DNA of 64,000 nucleotides from Vibrio astriarenae (GCF_010587385.1 NZ_CP047476.1:868001-932000), one strand, 5' to 3'. Shown: positions 43,881 to 53,088, counted from the stretch's first letter. The notes: a model not told the origin generated them from the letters alone. Program-made: numbers and translations.

Positions 43881-43903
43881 ATTGTTTAACCAAATTGAAC
43901 AAT
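43881..43903. promoter_or_regulatory. LysR-type T-N11-A box
   Basis: ATTGTT (43881-43886), exactly 11 nt, AACAAT (43898-43903). The site lies 4 nt upstream of the LysR ATG within the 139-nt divergent region. The T-N11-A geometry is typical for LysR-family binding. Confidence 0.6.
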
Positions 43904-44016
43904 GAGTTTAATTGTAAGCTAATTATCTTCTTTTTTGTTAGGTATATATTTACCCCATCAACGGCGCAGACAAAAAAAGTTCAGCATGCGTCAACAACAA
44001 GAGCGGAGAAATAGCT

Positions 44017-44910
44017 ATGTCAGATTCAAAAATTCTTGTCACCGGAGCTACAGGTAAACTTGGTCAGAAAGTAGTTTCTAGTCTACTAAATGACTTCAAC
44101 ATCGCCCCTGAACAACTCATTGTGACTACGCGCAGCGTTAGTAAACTCAATGAACTATGCAAATTAGGTGTCGAGGTAAGAGAGGCTGACTTCTCAAACC
44201 CGGAATCGTTGACTAAAGCGTTCAAAGGCGCTGACAGACTTCTGTTGATTAGTATTGATGCATCAGGGCCACGCACGCAATCTCATCTCAATGCCATTAC
44301 AGCTGCAGAAAAAGCAGGTGTTTCACATATCAGTTACACTTCTATGCCCGCGGCAGAAGAGTCACCCGTTGTGTTTGCCCACGAACATGAAGCAACTGAA
44401 GCGGCAATCAAGTTGAGTAACATTCCTAATGTGGCGATTCTTCGTAACAACTGGTATTTCGAGAACCTACCTGAGTACTTCGCGAGTGTACTTCAAACTG
44501 GTTTTTGGCTTACCTCTTCGGGAGAAGGAAAGATAGCTGAGGTTTCTAGAGAAGATCTCGCCTATGCAGCCGCGGCTTCACTTGTAAAGGACATTAAGGG
44601 TAAAAAGACCTTTAACCTAAATGGCACTGAAGCGCTGACTCATGAAGAAATGGCCTTGCAGATCAACACTACCTTAGGAACCTCAATACAAGTTGTTCAG
44701 CTGTCTGATGAGGTATATAAAGCGAAACTAGAAAGCTTTGAACTGCCTAAGCCAATTGTTGACCTGTGTGTCACGATGGATAAACACAATCGTTTAGATC
44801 TTTCAGCAGGTAACGGCCAAGACTTTGAATCGCTAACCGGCCGCAAGCCTATTTCTTTCAAGACATGGCTGAACTCAAATAAATCGCAGTTACTCAAACT
44901 CGCAGAGTAA
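44017..44910 (+). CDS. NmrA/QorB-like NAD(P)-binding oxidoreductase
   Basis: 297 residues. N-terminal Rossmann motif ILVTGATGKLGQKVVSSLL (GxxGxxG), then RLLLISIDASGPRTQSHLNAITAAEKAGVSHISYTSMPAAEESP and ILRNNWYFENL, all typical of the NmrA-like atypical SDRs including the quinone oxidoreductase QorB. The catalytic Tyr-Lys pair of classical SDRs is not conserved, as expected for this group. It probably reduces quinones or senses NADPH/NADP+ balance. Expression is probably controlled by the divergent LysR. Confidence 0.85.
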   Translation: MSDSKILVTGATGKLGQKVVSSLLNDFNIAPEQLIVTTRSVSKLNELCKLGVEVREADFSNPESLTKAFKGADRLLLISIDASGPRTQSHLNAITAAEKAGVSHISYTSMPAAEESPVVFAHEHEATEAAIKLSNIPNVAILRNNWYFENLPEYFASVLQTGFWLTSSGEGKIAEVSREDLAYAAAASLVKDIKGKKTFNLNGTEALTHEEMALQINTTLGTSIQVVQLSDEVYKAKLESFELPKPIVDLCVTMDKHNRLDLSAGNGQDFESLTGRKPISFKTWLNSNKSQLLKLAE

Positions 44911-45025
44911 GTAGTTTTGAGGTTGAAACTCAATGCGATATGAATGCACCGATTGACTCCAGCACAAAAGTCATTCAGCATTGAGTTTCATTATCAAATA
45001 ATAACTATGCTCAACACAGGTCAAC

Positions 45026-45385
45026 ATGAAATTTATCAGAATCATATTGGGTAAGATCATCTTACTGCTCAACTTTGTTTTTCGTCCAAGCGGTGTCAAA
45101 CGTACACCAGAAGCTCAGCAACTAGCTGATGAAAAAGCCAAAGCGTTAACGCTTTACCAATTCGAGGCTTGCCCTTTCTGCGTAAAGGTTCGTCGTGAGA
45201 TGAAACGTCAATCGATTGATGTCGAGCTGAAAGATGCCAAAAACAACCAAGCGGCTCGCGAAGAGTTACTGCAAGGCGGCGGAAAAGTGAAAGTGCCGTG
45301 CTTAAAGATCACCAACCAAGGTGAAGAGACGTGGATGTATGAGTCCTCCGATATTGTGGCTTACCTGCAAAAAGAGTTCGCGTAA
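45026..45385 (+). CDS. Membrane-anchored glutaredoxin-like protein
   Basis: 119 residues. An N-terminal hydrophobic segment (FIRIILGKIILLLNFVF) is followed by a glutaredoxin/GST-N fold (LTLYQFEACPFCVKVRREMKRQSIDVELKDAKNN...VKVPCLKI). The active site is Cys49-Pro-Phe-Cys52, with the cis-Pro in KVPCL. The catalytic domain probably faces the cytoplasm, given the short loop after the anchor. It is expected to act on glutathione mixed disulfides. A hairpin (45417-45443) follows. Confidence 0.85.
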   Translation: MKFIRIILGKIILLLNFVFRPSGVKRTPEAQQLADEKAKALTLYQFEACPFCVKVRREMKRQSIDVELKDAKNNQAAREELLQGGGKVKVPCLKITNQGEETWMYESSDIVAYLQKEFA

Positions 45386-45416
45386 CCCACGAGTTATAAA
45401 GAGAGTCAGCTTCAAC

Positions 45417-45443
45417 GAACCTAATTGAGGTCGAATTAGGTTC
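45417..45443. terminator. Hairpin between convergent glutaredoxin and amidotransferase genes
   Basis: 10-bp arms GAACCTAATT (45417-45426) and AATTAGGTTC (45434-45443) with a 7-nt loop. Confidence 0.65.
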
Positions 45444-45482
45444 TTATCGAAGACACACAATAAGCGATAGCTGATCGTTAGT

Positions 45483-46223
45483 TTATATTGCCTGTTGAAT
45501 TTGAGTCACTTCTTTATCATGCAGAGCCATCTCAAAGAAGCTATCAATCCAATGCAAAATCAGCGCTGAGTCTTGTGGGTGACTCAGTGATTCGAGTGCC
45601 GACCAGTAGTGATTTTCGGTAATCAGTGGTTTGAATTTGTTCACCACCGCTTGAGTAAACTCCGTGCTGAACTCTGGGTGACCTTGCACCGTCATTACGT
45701 GATTATCCTTAACCAGCATAAAGTTCGGGCAAAAATCGTTTCTCGCGACCACTTTCATTCCCGATGGGGCAATCACCACTTGGTCTTGATGGCTCACGAG
45801 GAGTCGGGCACTGTCCATACCGAGCTTCATCCAACGCTTTTGAGCGCAGATTTGAACTTCGTAACTCCCCAGCCCCCAACCTTTCTGTGAGCGTTCCACC
45901 TTGCCACCCATGGCTCTCGCAATCAGTTGATGCCCAAAGCAGATCCCAACCAGAGGCTTTCTTTGCGCTTCACAGCGAACAATCCAATCCATCAGATTAA
46001 TGATCCAAGGGTCATCGTCATAGGCATTGTCAACGCTGCCAGTAATAATAAAGCCGAAGCAGTCATCGAGATCCGGTAGATAGCCTGCCTTGGCATCGTA
46101 GTTTTGAAACTCTATCGCCTCGTTGACGGAATGCAGCGTAGTAGAAATCATCTCAGCGTACTCGCCATCAATACCCACTAAGGTTGGATCGACGTAGCCA
46201 CAAGTCAATATCCCTATTTTCAT
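45483..46223 (-). CDS. Class I glutamine amidotransferase-like protein
   Basis: 246 residues. It has the GATase1 triad: Cys95 in LVGICFGHQLIARAMGG, His182 and Glu184 in VQGHPEFS. There is no synthetase domain, so it is a stand-alone GuaA-like/YhjB-type protein of the kind that may act as a gamma-glutamyl hydrolase or an unassigned amidotransferase. No partner gene is adjacent. Function is unknown beyond the fold. Confidence 0.85.
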   Translation of the reverse strand: MKIGILTCGYVDPTLVGIDGEYAEMISTTLHSVNEAIEFQNYDAKAGYLPDLDDCFGFIITGSVDNAYDDDPWIINLMDWIVRCEAQRKPLVGICFGHQLIARAMGGKVERSQKGWGLGSYEVQICAQKRWMKLGMDSARLLVSHQDQVVIAPSGMKVVARNDFCPNFMLVKDNHVMTVQGHPEFSTEFTQAVVNKFKPLITENHYWSALESLSHPQDSALILHWIDSFFEMALHDKEVTQIQQAI

Positions 46224-46309
46224 TGCTCACCCTTTCTGAACTGTTTTTTTCATTATAGACCGGATACTTAGGTTCAATTGAAAAATGTTTGAGTTCAATA
46301 AAAACAACA

Positions 46310-46331
46310 AAGGCGCACCGAAGTGCGCCTT
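46310..46331 (-). terminator. Terminator downstream of the outer-membrane protein gene
   Basis: AAGGCGCAC (46310-46318), CGAA loop, GTGCGCCTT (46323-46331). On the minus strand it is followed by TGTTGTTTTTATT. Confidence 0.88.
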
Positions 46332-46349
46332 AGCATTCAACCACTACAA

Positions 46350-46850
46350 TTAGAAATGATAGTGAGCATTAAACGTCAAACTTGAAGCACGCGCTGACTC
46401 ATCCATCACTTCCATACCGAAAGATTGTAAGCTGGCACCAATGCTCAGTTGCCTCATCAGAAACAGATCCGCTCCAACACCTAACACTAAACCTATACCA
46501 GACTGGCTACCAGATTCCCACGCATTGGCACTCGACAATGATGCATCGTAATAATTGAGTCCGGCTTTAGCATGAAGCTCGAAACGACCGATGGGATATG
46601 TCGGTTTCGCCGCTAAATAGAAAGATGACGCATCGACATCACCATTGAACGCACTCACATTACCATGCTCGATATAGCCTGCTTCTGCTGACAAATAAGG
46701 GTGTACGCGAAAACTACCATTGATTCCTTTTACAGTACTATTGCTCGATTCAATACTACCGATACCGATTTGGGCACCTAAATTGTAAGGTGAAAATGCA
46801 TTGGCGGATAAAGGCACCAACATCAATGCAAACAGACTGATTTTTCTCAT
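46350..46850 (-). CDS. Small outer-membrane beta-barrel (OmpA/OmpX-like porin family)
   Basis: 166 residues from the ATG at 46850, chosen because AAGGAT lies just upstream (the in-frame ATG at 46877 has none and would bury the signal peptide). Signal peptide MRKISLFALMLVPLSANA; eight or so strands (YLSAEAGYIEHGNVSAF, FELHAKAGLNYYDAS, GIGLVLGVGADLFL) end in SLTFNAHYHF. It resembles the OMP_b-brl domain of Vibrio OmpA-like small barrels without a peptidoglycan-binding part. Function unknown. Confidence 0.8.
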   Translation of the reverse strand: MRKISLFALMLVPLSANAFSPYNLGAQIGIGSIESSNSTVKGINGSFRVHPYLSAEAGYIEHGNVSAFNGDVDASSFYLAAKPTYPIGRFELHAKAGLNYYDASLSSANAWESGSQSGIGLVLGVGADLFLMRQLSIGASLQSFGMEVMDESARASSLTFNAHYHF

Positions 46851-47002
46851 TATATCCTTGTAAAAATGACTCTCCAACTAACGAAGCACAATATTGAACG
46901 GTATTGCAGGTCATTTCAATGAAGAGATACATTCACTATCACTTTTTAACATCGAGGATCGATTTAGAGCACTGTTAGAGGTTCATTTCAATGATGCATC
47001 AC

Positions 47003-48007
47003 CTATGTTCTGCGAACTTTAAGAGTGGGTTGAACCCGTATTATTGATTGCTCGAAAGCGCCTCCTCCTCCCTGCTTTAAAAGTGCATCCAACGCTTTCG
47101 CCGCAATTTCTTTAACCGGTTGAGCGACTGTCGTAAGCTGATACCCCTGCCAAGCCGCTTGTGGGACATTATCACACCCTACAACTCTTAGCTTCGCAGG
47201 GATTTCAATGCCCGCAAATTTCTGACACGCATCGACAACTCCAAGTGCTAGTGCATCAGACGCACAGAAGACCCCTTCTAGTTCTCGTAAGGCTTCGAGA
47301 TTTTTGAATGCAGACTCAAAGCCTGCGCTATAACCATAACGGCCAGCTTCGATGACTTGCGGGAATATGCCTAATTCCGAATAAATACACTCACTAAAAC
47401 CTAACCAGCGTTCAATCGATGCCTGCCCGTCACTGCGACCAGCAAGGTAACCCACACGTTCACAGCCTTGCCCCAAAAGATGCTCTGCTGCGAGCTTTCC
47501 AGCCATCTTATTGTCGGTTTGTACAGAAGGTATCTTACCTGCAGTGTCTGCCCTACCAAGGGTAACCAGAGGCATCGACAGAGTTAAACATCGATTGAGG
47601 CTTTCGGCTGGGAGTGAACCCATTACGGCTATTACACCGTCTACCTGATAACCAGAAAGGCGTAAGATCGCTTCATCCAAATCCTGCTCCTCTTTAACGT
47701 TAAGCAACATCGGCTGCTTTCCCGCCTGCTGCAAAGCAGTAGAGAGTTCTTCAAACAGAAACGATTGGAATGGATTAGAAAAATCACTAATCAATATTAC
47801 AATGAGATTGGATTTCGCCTTTTGGGTCGGCGTGCTCAAATTTCTAGCAAAGAAATTCGGCTGATAGCCGAGCGCTTTGGCCGCTTCGAGGATCAATGTA
47901 CGCTTCTCAGGATGAATGCTCGCGCCTTCAGTGAAAGCACGTGAAACGGCAGAGCGCGAAACCCCTAAATATTTTGCCACATCTGACGATGTGATTTTCT
48001 TACTCAT
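47003..48007 (-). CDS. LacI-family regulator of the adjacent ABC importer
   Basis: 334 residues from the ATG at 48007 (TTG at 48019 is the alternative). HTH: ITSSDVAKYLGVSRSAVSRAFTEGASIHPEKR; effector domain with LAAEHLLGQGCERVGYLAG and FCASDALALGVVDACQ. It lies downstream of the ABC importer and hydrolase genes on the same strand, with a 56-nt gap. The palindromes upstream of the importer (52864-52879 and 52992-53007) are its likely operators. Confidence 0.88.
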   Translation of the reverse strand: MSKKITSSDVAKYLGVSRSAVSRAFTEGASIHPEKRTLILEAAKALGYQPNFFARNLSTPTQKAKSNLIVILISDFSNPFQSFLFEELSTALQQAGKQPMLLNVKEEQDLDEAILRLSGYQVDGVIAVMGSLPAESLNRCLTLSMPLVTLGRADTAGKIPSVQTDNKMAGKLAAEHLLGQGCERVGYLAGRSDGQASIERWLGFSECIYSELGIFPQVIEAGRYGYSAGFESAFKNLEALRELEGVFCASDALALGVVDACQKFAGIEIPAKLRVVGCDNVPQAAWQGYQLTTVAQPVKEIAAKALDALLKQGGGGAFEQSIIRVQPTLKVRRT

Positions 48008-48063
48008 TATGTTTTTCAACTTGATCCTAATCGATCATGATAAATAGTATTACTGATGATTAA

Positions 48064-48846
48064 TCAACATATTATACCACCAGTTTCTGGTGCAAAAGTT
48101 CTATCCATGACAACCCCTTCTTCCGCCACTCGCATTTGATTCTGCTGAGATAACGCGTAACGGATTTGTTCGCGATCCACGGGGTCAATATGATACAACA
48201 ACCAGTCGCTATTGGGCTTTTTGTCCAGCGCCCGAATTTGCAGCAAAGACCCGTGGCTGTGATGCCAATCGTACGTTTGGCACTCAACAAAAACCCAGTC
48301 TGAACTTGCCGCAAGTTCTGCGCCCTCCTCACCAAGCTCACCATCACCAGAGAAAAACAACGCATGGTTCACGTTATTTGTCAGCTTGATACTCATATTA
48401 GAGATAGCATGTCTTGTTGGGGCAAACTCTGCCTGCCATGGACCAATTTCTCGGGTTGCTTCGATATAATGATAGTCAACAGAATAACCAAGATTTGCTG
48501 AAGGCCAATGTGCGTACCGGACCAATGCTTCAATAACACTCTTTTGCTCTCTTTGGAGGTAAATAGTCAGTGTTTTCTTACGTTTTTTAGAATCCATCCA
48601 ATTCGTTAACGTCGTTAAACCTAGAGCATGATCTGGGTGGGCATGAGTGATATATATAGCATCTAACCAGTCTGGATCACTGACCGAATCTAAAACGCGG
48701 CGTGTGAGCCAAGGGCCACAATCAATCAGTAAACGGTAATTATCTTGTGAGACCAACAAACCTGAATTGTGATTCTCAGTATCATAAGCATCCCCACAGC
48801 CCAATAGATGTGCTGATAGCGAATCAGGAGTCATTTTATGCTGCAC
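48064..48846 (-). CDS. Metallo-beta-lactamase-fold hydrolase, PhnP-like
   Basis: 260 residues from the GTG at 48846, which has GAGG 6 nt upstream and overlaps the ATPase stop; an ATG at 48834 is also possible. The metal site is His68-x-His70-x-Asp72-His73 (YITHAHPDHALG), with further ligands at RHAISNM and FFSGDGELG. The fold and LIDCGPWLTRR resemble PhnP and RNase Z-type phosphodiesterases. Embedded in a sugar-type ABC operon, it may cleave a cyclic phosphate or phosphodiester brought in by that importer. Substrate inferred only. Confidence 0.78.
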   Translation of the reverse strand: MQHKMTPDSLSAHLLGCGDAYDTENHNSGLLVSQDNYRLLIDCGPWLTRRVLDSVSDPDWLDAIYITHAHPDHALGLTTLTNWMDSKKRKKTLTIYLQREQKSVIEALVRYAHWPSANLGYSVDYHYIEATREIGPWQAEFAPTRHAISNMSIKLTNNVNHALFFSGDGELGEEGAELAASSDWVFVECQTYDWHHSHGSLLQIRALDKKPNSDWLLYHIDPVDREQIRYALSQQNQMRVAEEGVVMDRTFAPETGGIIC

Positions 48847-49876
48847 TTGCTACCTCTGCGAACTCAATACGTTGATCATTAACATCAAACCAATGGGTGG
48901 TGGATGCGGCAAGATCGATCGCCAAATACTCACCAACATCAAAACGCTGTTCACTCTCAATGACAAACTTCTCCCCACCAACATTGCCGTAATATAGGCG
49001 TGCATGCCCTAATGGTTCTACAACATCAATTTTCATTGCTATGCTGTTGGCACCTTCACCAAGAACAACTTGGTTTGGTCGAATACCCACTGTTGCAACA
49101 TGTGGGCTATTCACCAACTCCGGTAGCAATGTGAGCAGTGTTTTGGCATCAAGAAAATTCATCACTGGGCTACCAATGAATGAAGCAACAAATTTATTCT
49201 GAGGTTTGTCGTACAGGGTTTCTGGCGCGCCAATTTGTTCGATATGGCCTTTGTTTAGAACGACGATTTTATCCGCTAGCGTCATTGCCTCTACTTGATC
49301 ATGCGTTACATAGACCATGGTCGCATTAAGCTTTTGGTGCAGTTGTTTAAGATATACACGCATCTCGCCACGTAACTTTGCATCCAAGTTAGAGAGGGGC
49401 TCATCAAATAGGAACACCTCGGGGTCACGTACAATCGCACGCCCTATTGCTACACGTTGACGCTGGCCACCAGAGAGTGCGCCTGGTAGGCGTTTTAAAA
49501 ATGGCTCTAGCTGCAAATTCTTTGCGGTCTCTGCGACTTTTTGATTCGTTTCGGCATGAGAACACCCCGCCATTTTAAGTGGGAACGCAATGTTTTTTTC
49601 CACCGTCATATGAGGGTAAAGCGCATAAGATTGAAATACCATGGCGACTTCACGCTTAGACGGGTGAACATGATTCAGCTTATTCCCATTTAAGTTAATC
49701 TCACCTTCAGTGACTGACTCTAAGCCCGCGATCATACGCAAAAGCGTTGATTTACCACAACCAGATGGCCCAACGAATACCACAAACTCACCCTCATTAA
49801 TGGTTAAGTTGATATTTGGGATCACCAGGTTGTCACCATAGGACTTAGAAAGATCGTTGATAGTTAATTTAGTCAT
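48836..49876 (-). CDS. ABC transporter ATPase (MalK/UgpC type), importer 1
   Basis: 346 residues. Walker A GPSGCGKST, Q-loop VFQSYALYPHM, signature LSGGQRQRVAIGRAI, Walker B VFLFDEPLSNLD and H-loop VTHDQ, followed by a ~110-residue C-terminal OB-type regulatory domain (VGIRPNQVVLGE). It energises the two permeases upstream in the same operon. The regulatory domain is typical of carbohydrate (CUT1) importers. Confidence 0.93.
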   Translation of the reverse strand: MTKLTINDLSKSYGDNLVIPNINLTINEGEFVVFVGPSGCGKSTLLRMIAGLESVTEGEINLNGNKLNHVHPSKREVAMVFQSYALYPHMTVEKNIAFPLKMAGCSHAETNQKVAETAKNLQLEPFLKRLPGALSGGQRQRVAIGRAIVRDPEVFLFDEPLSNLDAKLRGEMRVYLKQLHQKLNATMVYVTHDQVEAMTLADKIVVLNKGHIEQIGAPETLYDKPQNKFVASFIGSPVMNFLDAKTLLTLLPELVNSPHVATVGIRPNQVVLGEGANSIAMKIDVVEPLGHARLYYGNVGGEKFVIESEQRFDVGEYLAIDLAASTTHWFDVNDQRIEFAEVASAA

Positions 49877-49884
49877 ATTTGAAC

Positions 49885-50697
49885 CTATTTCAGTCCCATT
49901 GAAAAACCGCGCAGCAAATAGCGCTGCATATACCCTGCTAACGCAAGCATTGGAACAGAGGAAACGATACCCACTGCCATCAACTCACCCCAAGCTGTCC
50001 CATCCTCAGTCATAAAATTAGAGATAAACAAAGGAATGGTGAAATTATCTGGAAGGTGGATAAACAGCAGTGAAAACAAGAATTCATTCCAGCCAAGAAT
50101 CATCGAGAAAATCGCCGTTGCGACTAGTCCTGGAGCACAAAGTGGAAACACCACATAAGCCAAGCGCTTGACTAGATTAGCCCCATCCATCGCTCCAGCT
50201 TCTTCAATCTCCAACGGAATATCACGTATAAAACCCAGTAGCATCCAGATACAAAAAGGTAACGTGTAGACCTGATATGAAAGTACAAGGCCAAGCTTAG
50301 TATTGAGGAGGCCAAGCGTGTTCATCTGTGAATACAGCGGTATCGCTACCACGATAGGCGGCATCATCTTTATCACTAAGACAAGAAGCAGAAACACCAT
50401 ATCGAGCTTAGCTGGGAATGAAAATCGCACCAACGCGTAAGCTGAAAAGAACGCGACGATCAAAGAGACAGCAGTCGCACTCACCGCAACAATAATCGTA
50501 TTGGCAATCAAGACATTAATATTACCTTGCCACAACGCTTTGAATGAATCCCAACTCACTTCACTTGGGAGCAAGGATGTGCTCGAATGTAAGATTTCAC
50601 CTGCCGGTTTAAAGGCAGTACCGAACATCCAAATGATTGGCATCATAAATAAAACGACAGCACTCCAAACCGTTAACGTGTGTAGATGACGCCTCAT
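49885..50697 (-). CDS. ABC importer 1 permease (MalG/UgpE type)
   Basis: 270 residues, six membrane segments. The EAA loop EIEEAGAMDGANLVKRLAYVVFPLCAPG contacts the ATPase. It overlaps the preceding permease by four bases (ATGA), showing translational coupling. Confidence 0.92.
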   Translation of the reverse strand: MRRHLHTLTVWSAVVLFMMPIIWMFGTAFKPAGEILHSSTSLLPSEVSWDSFKALWQGNINVLIANTIIVAVSATAVSLIVAFFSAYALVRFSFPAKLDMVFLLLVLVIKMMPPIVVAIPLYSQMNTLGLLNTKLGLVLSYQVYTLPFCIWMLLGFIRDIPLEIEEAGAMDGANLVKRLAYVVFPLCAPGLVATAIFSMILGWNEFLFSLLFIHLPDNFTIPLFISNFMTEDGTAWGELMAVGIVSSVPMLALAGYMQRYLLRGFSMGLK

Positions 50698-51599
50698 GAG
50701 GTGGCTCCTTTCAGTGCTTTGCGAGCGTAAACGATGGTCATCGCTAATGAGATACTCAGCATGACCAACGCTGCGGCGCTCGCCATTCCAAGATTGAAAA
50801 AACGGAATCCATATTTGTAGACAAACATCGACAAAGTCTCAGTTGAATTACCCGGCCCACCGCCTGTCATCACATAAACCTTATCAAACAGCTTAAAGGT
50901 ATCAATTGAGCGCAGTAACAGTGCCAACATAAGCTGCTTTTGAATAAGTGGAAAGGTAATATAGACAAAAGAACGCCAACCATTCGCACCATCTACCATC
51001 GCAGCTTCTCCAATATCCTTAGGAATAGATTGGAGCCCAGCTAAAATGATAAGGAAGGCCATAGGTGTCCACTGCCAGGTATCGACAAGAGCGATCGCAT
51101 AGAGCGCTATATTAGGGTCAAACAACCACTCCTGAGCAGGCAGACCAACAGAGATTAGCAATGCGTTAAGTAATCCAAAATCATAGTGATACCAAGAGCG
51201 CCAAATAGAGGAGCACACCAGTGTCGACAGCATCATCGGATAGATGATAATCGGGAGCGCAAAACGTCGACCTGGGAACTGTCGATGGAACAGTAAAGCA
51301 AGCCACAATCCAAGCCCCACTTGAGATAGTGACGCTACAACAGTGAACGTAAACGTATTCTTGATTGCTGCAATAAAAAAGAAGTCATAGAAAAGCTCTA
51401 TGAAGTTTTCTAGTCCAATAAACTGATAGGCTTTATTGACGTAATCAACATCCCCAAATGCGTTGTAAACGACACTTATAATTGGGTATACCGTCAGCAT
51501 CCCAAGTATAAATAACGCTGGCAACAGCAGTAAAAATAACTGCTTTCTATTTTCAAATAACATGAACAGTCCAAAATCTGTAGTGGCTTTATTCGCCAC
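50694..51599 (-). CDS. ABC importer 1 permease (MalF/UgpA type)
   Basis: 301 residues with six membrane segments and the EAA motif in DIGEAAMVDGANGWRSFVYITFPLIQ. The MTGGGPGNSTETLS loop is typical of CUT1 MalF/UgpA-like subunits. Pairs with the next gene. Confidence 0.92.
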   Translation of the reverse strand: MANKATTDFGLFMLFENRKQLFLLLLPALFILGMLTVYPIISVVYNAFGDVDYVNKAYQFIGLENFIELFYDFFFIAAIKNTFTFTVVASLSQVGLGLWLALLFHRQFPGRRFALPIIIYPMMLSTLVCSSIWRSWYHYDFGLLNALLISVGLPAQEWLFDPNIALYAIALVDTWQWTPMAFLIILAGLQSIPKDIGEAAMVDGANGWRSFVYITFPLIQKQLMLALLLRSIDTFKLFDKVYVMTGGGPGNSTETLSMFVYKYGFRFFNLGMASAAALVMLSISLAMTIVYARKALKGATS

Positions 51600-51622
51600 T
51601 ACAGGTAAACATTAAGAGGATT

Positions 51623-52843
51623 CTAGTTTTTTACAACACGGCTAATACGGCGCTGAGCTTGATTAAGTGCTTGCTCTGACGTCATTTGTTCCATCATTGC
51701 CATTTGTAGGAAGTCACCAAGGATACTTTCCACTTCCGCCCAATTTTCGATTCGTGGACGTGGCTTACCCGTTTTCAAAGCTTCTGCTTGCTGTGGATAC
51801 CATCGGTACTGTTCTACAACTTCTTTATCAAAGTAAACACTTTCACGTGTTGGTGGCATACCAAAATCAAGTGCGAGTTTCTTTTGAATCTCTGCGCTGG
51901 TGGCAAATTGCAAGAAGTCTTCAGCCTCAGTTTTGTTCTTTGAATCTGCTGGTACAGCCAGCTGCCAGATACCCAGCATCGGTGCAGGAGCTCCCACTTC
52001 TGCTGGTGGCGCTTTGATATCCATATCCCCTACCACTGAAGAAAGCTCAGGGTTATCGAGATTTGGAACCCAAGCAGGCCATACTTCGATAGCCATCGCA
52101 GCGCTCCCTTTTTGCAATGAGTCACGCACTTCATCAGCGTTGTAGACATCAACACCACGTGGTGCAAATTGCTTCATCGCAAGGAATGTGTCCAATGCTT
52201 GCTTAACTTCTGGCGTGTTTAACGAGGCCTCGCCTTGGTCGTTTACAACATCAGCGCCATAGCCCCAAAGGATTGGTAAGAAACCTGTCACTATCGGGTT
52301 GCCTTTCACACCACGATAAACCAAACCGCTTTGATCAGATTCCGCATTAATCACTTTCGCAGCCTCTAGAACATCACTCCATGTTTTTGGTTCTTGTAAG
52401 TTGTGTTGCTCAAATGACTTTGTGTTCCATGCAAACATCGCAACGTTACCAACCATTGGCAGCGCATAGGTAGAGGAACTTGCATCTGGATACTGACCAA
52501 TAGCATAAGGCGCTTCAAGAAAATCTTGTTCCGCAAAAGAGTCAGATAATGGTGCTAACCATTGATTAGAGAAAAACTCTGGTGCCCATGTATCATCAAG
52601 TAACACAACATCGTACTGACCCGTTTTCTCACGCATCGAAAGGACAATGCTCTCATACAACCCACTGTTTGGACGTTTAACCAAAGTCACTTTCGTTTCA
52701 GGGTTTGCCTTTTGATATTCATCAGCGATGTACTGCATCGCGTCTCCATAGCTGCTGTCACGAGAAGCAATAACAATCTCACCTGCTGCCACTGTCATAG
52801 AACTTGCTAATACTGCTGCTGCAAGCATTGTTTGTTTAAACAT
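51623..52843 (-). CDS. ABC importer 1 substrate-binding protein
   Basis: 406 residues from the ATG at 52843 (AAGGAG 6 nt upstream). Reading from 52879 would put the operator inside the coding region. Signal peptide MFKQTMLAAAVLASSMTVAA; family 1 solute-binding fold (YESIVLSMREKTGQYDVVLLDDTWAPEFF, MAIEVWPAWVPN). Ligand unknown: probably a sugar or sugar derivative, or possibly a glycerol-phosphate compound given the neighbours. First gene of the operon SBP-permease-permease-ATPase-hydrolase. Confidence 0.88.
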   Translation of the reverse strand: MFKQTMLAAAVLASSMTVAAGEIVIASRDSSYGDAMQYIADEYQKANPETKVTLVKRPNSGLYESIVLSMREKTGQYDVVLLDDTWAPEFFSNQWLAPLSDSFAEQDFLEAPYAIGQYPDASSSTYALPMVGNVAMFAWNTKSFEQHNLQEPKTWSDVLEAAKVINAESDQSGLVYRGVKGNPIVTGFLPILWGYGADVVNDQGEASLNTPEVKQALDTFLAMKQFAPRGVDVYNADEVRDSLQKGSAAMAIEVWPAWVPNLDNPELSSVVGDMDIKAPPAEVGAPAPMLGIWQLAVPADSKNKTEAEDFLQFATSAEIQKKLALDFGMPPTRESVYFDKEVVEQYRWYPQQAEALKTGKPRPRIENWAEVESILGDFLQMAMMEQMTSEQALNQAQRRISRVVKN

Positions 52844-52863
52844 GGTCATCTCCTTTATGATTA

Positions 52864-52879
52864 ATGCACTCGCGTGCAT
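52864..52879. promoter_or_regulatory. LacI-type operator 1 upstream of importer 1
   Basis: ATGCAC-TCGC-GTGCAT, perfect 6-bp arms around a CG-containing centre, 21 nt before the SBP ATG. On the opposite strand it reads ATGCACGCGAGTGCAT, which shares 14 of 16 bases with the element at 52992-53007. Confidence 0.6.
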
Positions 52880-52991
52880 TTAATGAGGATAAATTAGTCA
52901 TAAAGGGTGACAGATTGATGACTAACCAATGAAAGTAACACGACAAAGCGTTAGATAGGAGAATTCCACTGTAACTAAAGTACCCCAACAA

Positions 52992-53007
52992 ATGCACGCG
53001 AGTTCAA
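52992..53007. promoter_or_regulatory. LacI-type operator 2 upstream of importer 1
   Basis: ATGCACGCGAGTTCAA, 14 of 16 bases matching the palindrome at 52864-52879. The centres are 128 bp apart, a distance that would allow repression by DNA looping. Confidence 0.5.
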
Positions 53008-53088
53008 TAAGCCATAAATATTCGTATACTCTTAGTGCTAAATCACTGCACCAACAAGTGGGTAAACAATACCAAGGCTTAAAAACGC

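Noticed and set aside
46905..46935. Further copy of the envelope motif upstream of the small barrel gene at 46350
   Set aside because: The minus strand has TGAATGTATCTCTT, like copy 1, but with an inserted base and no TTAAAC end. Too weak to count.
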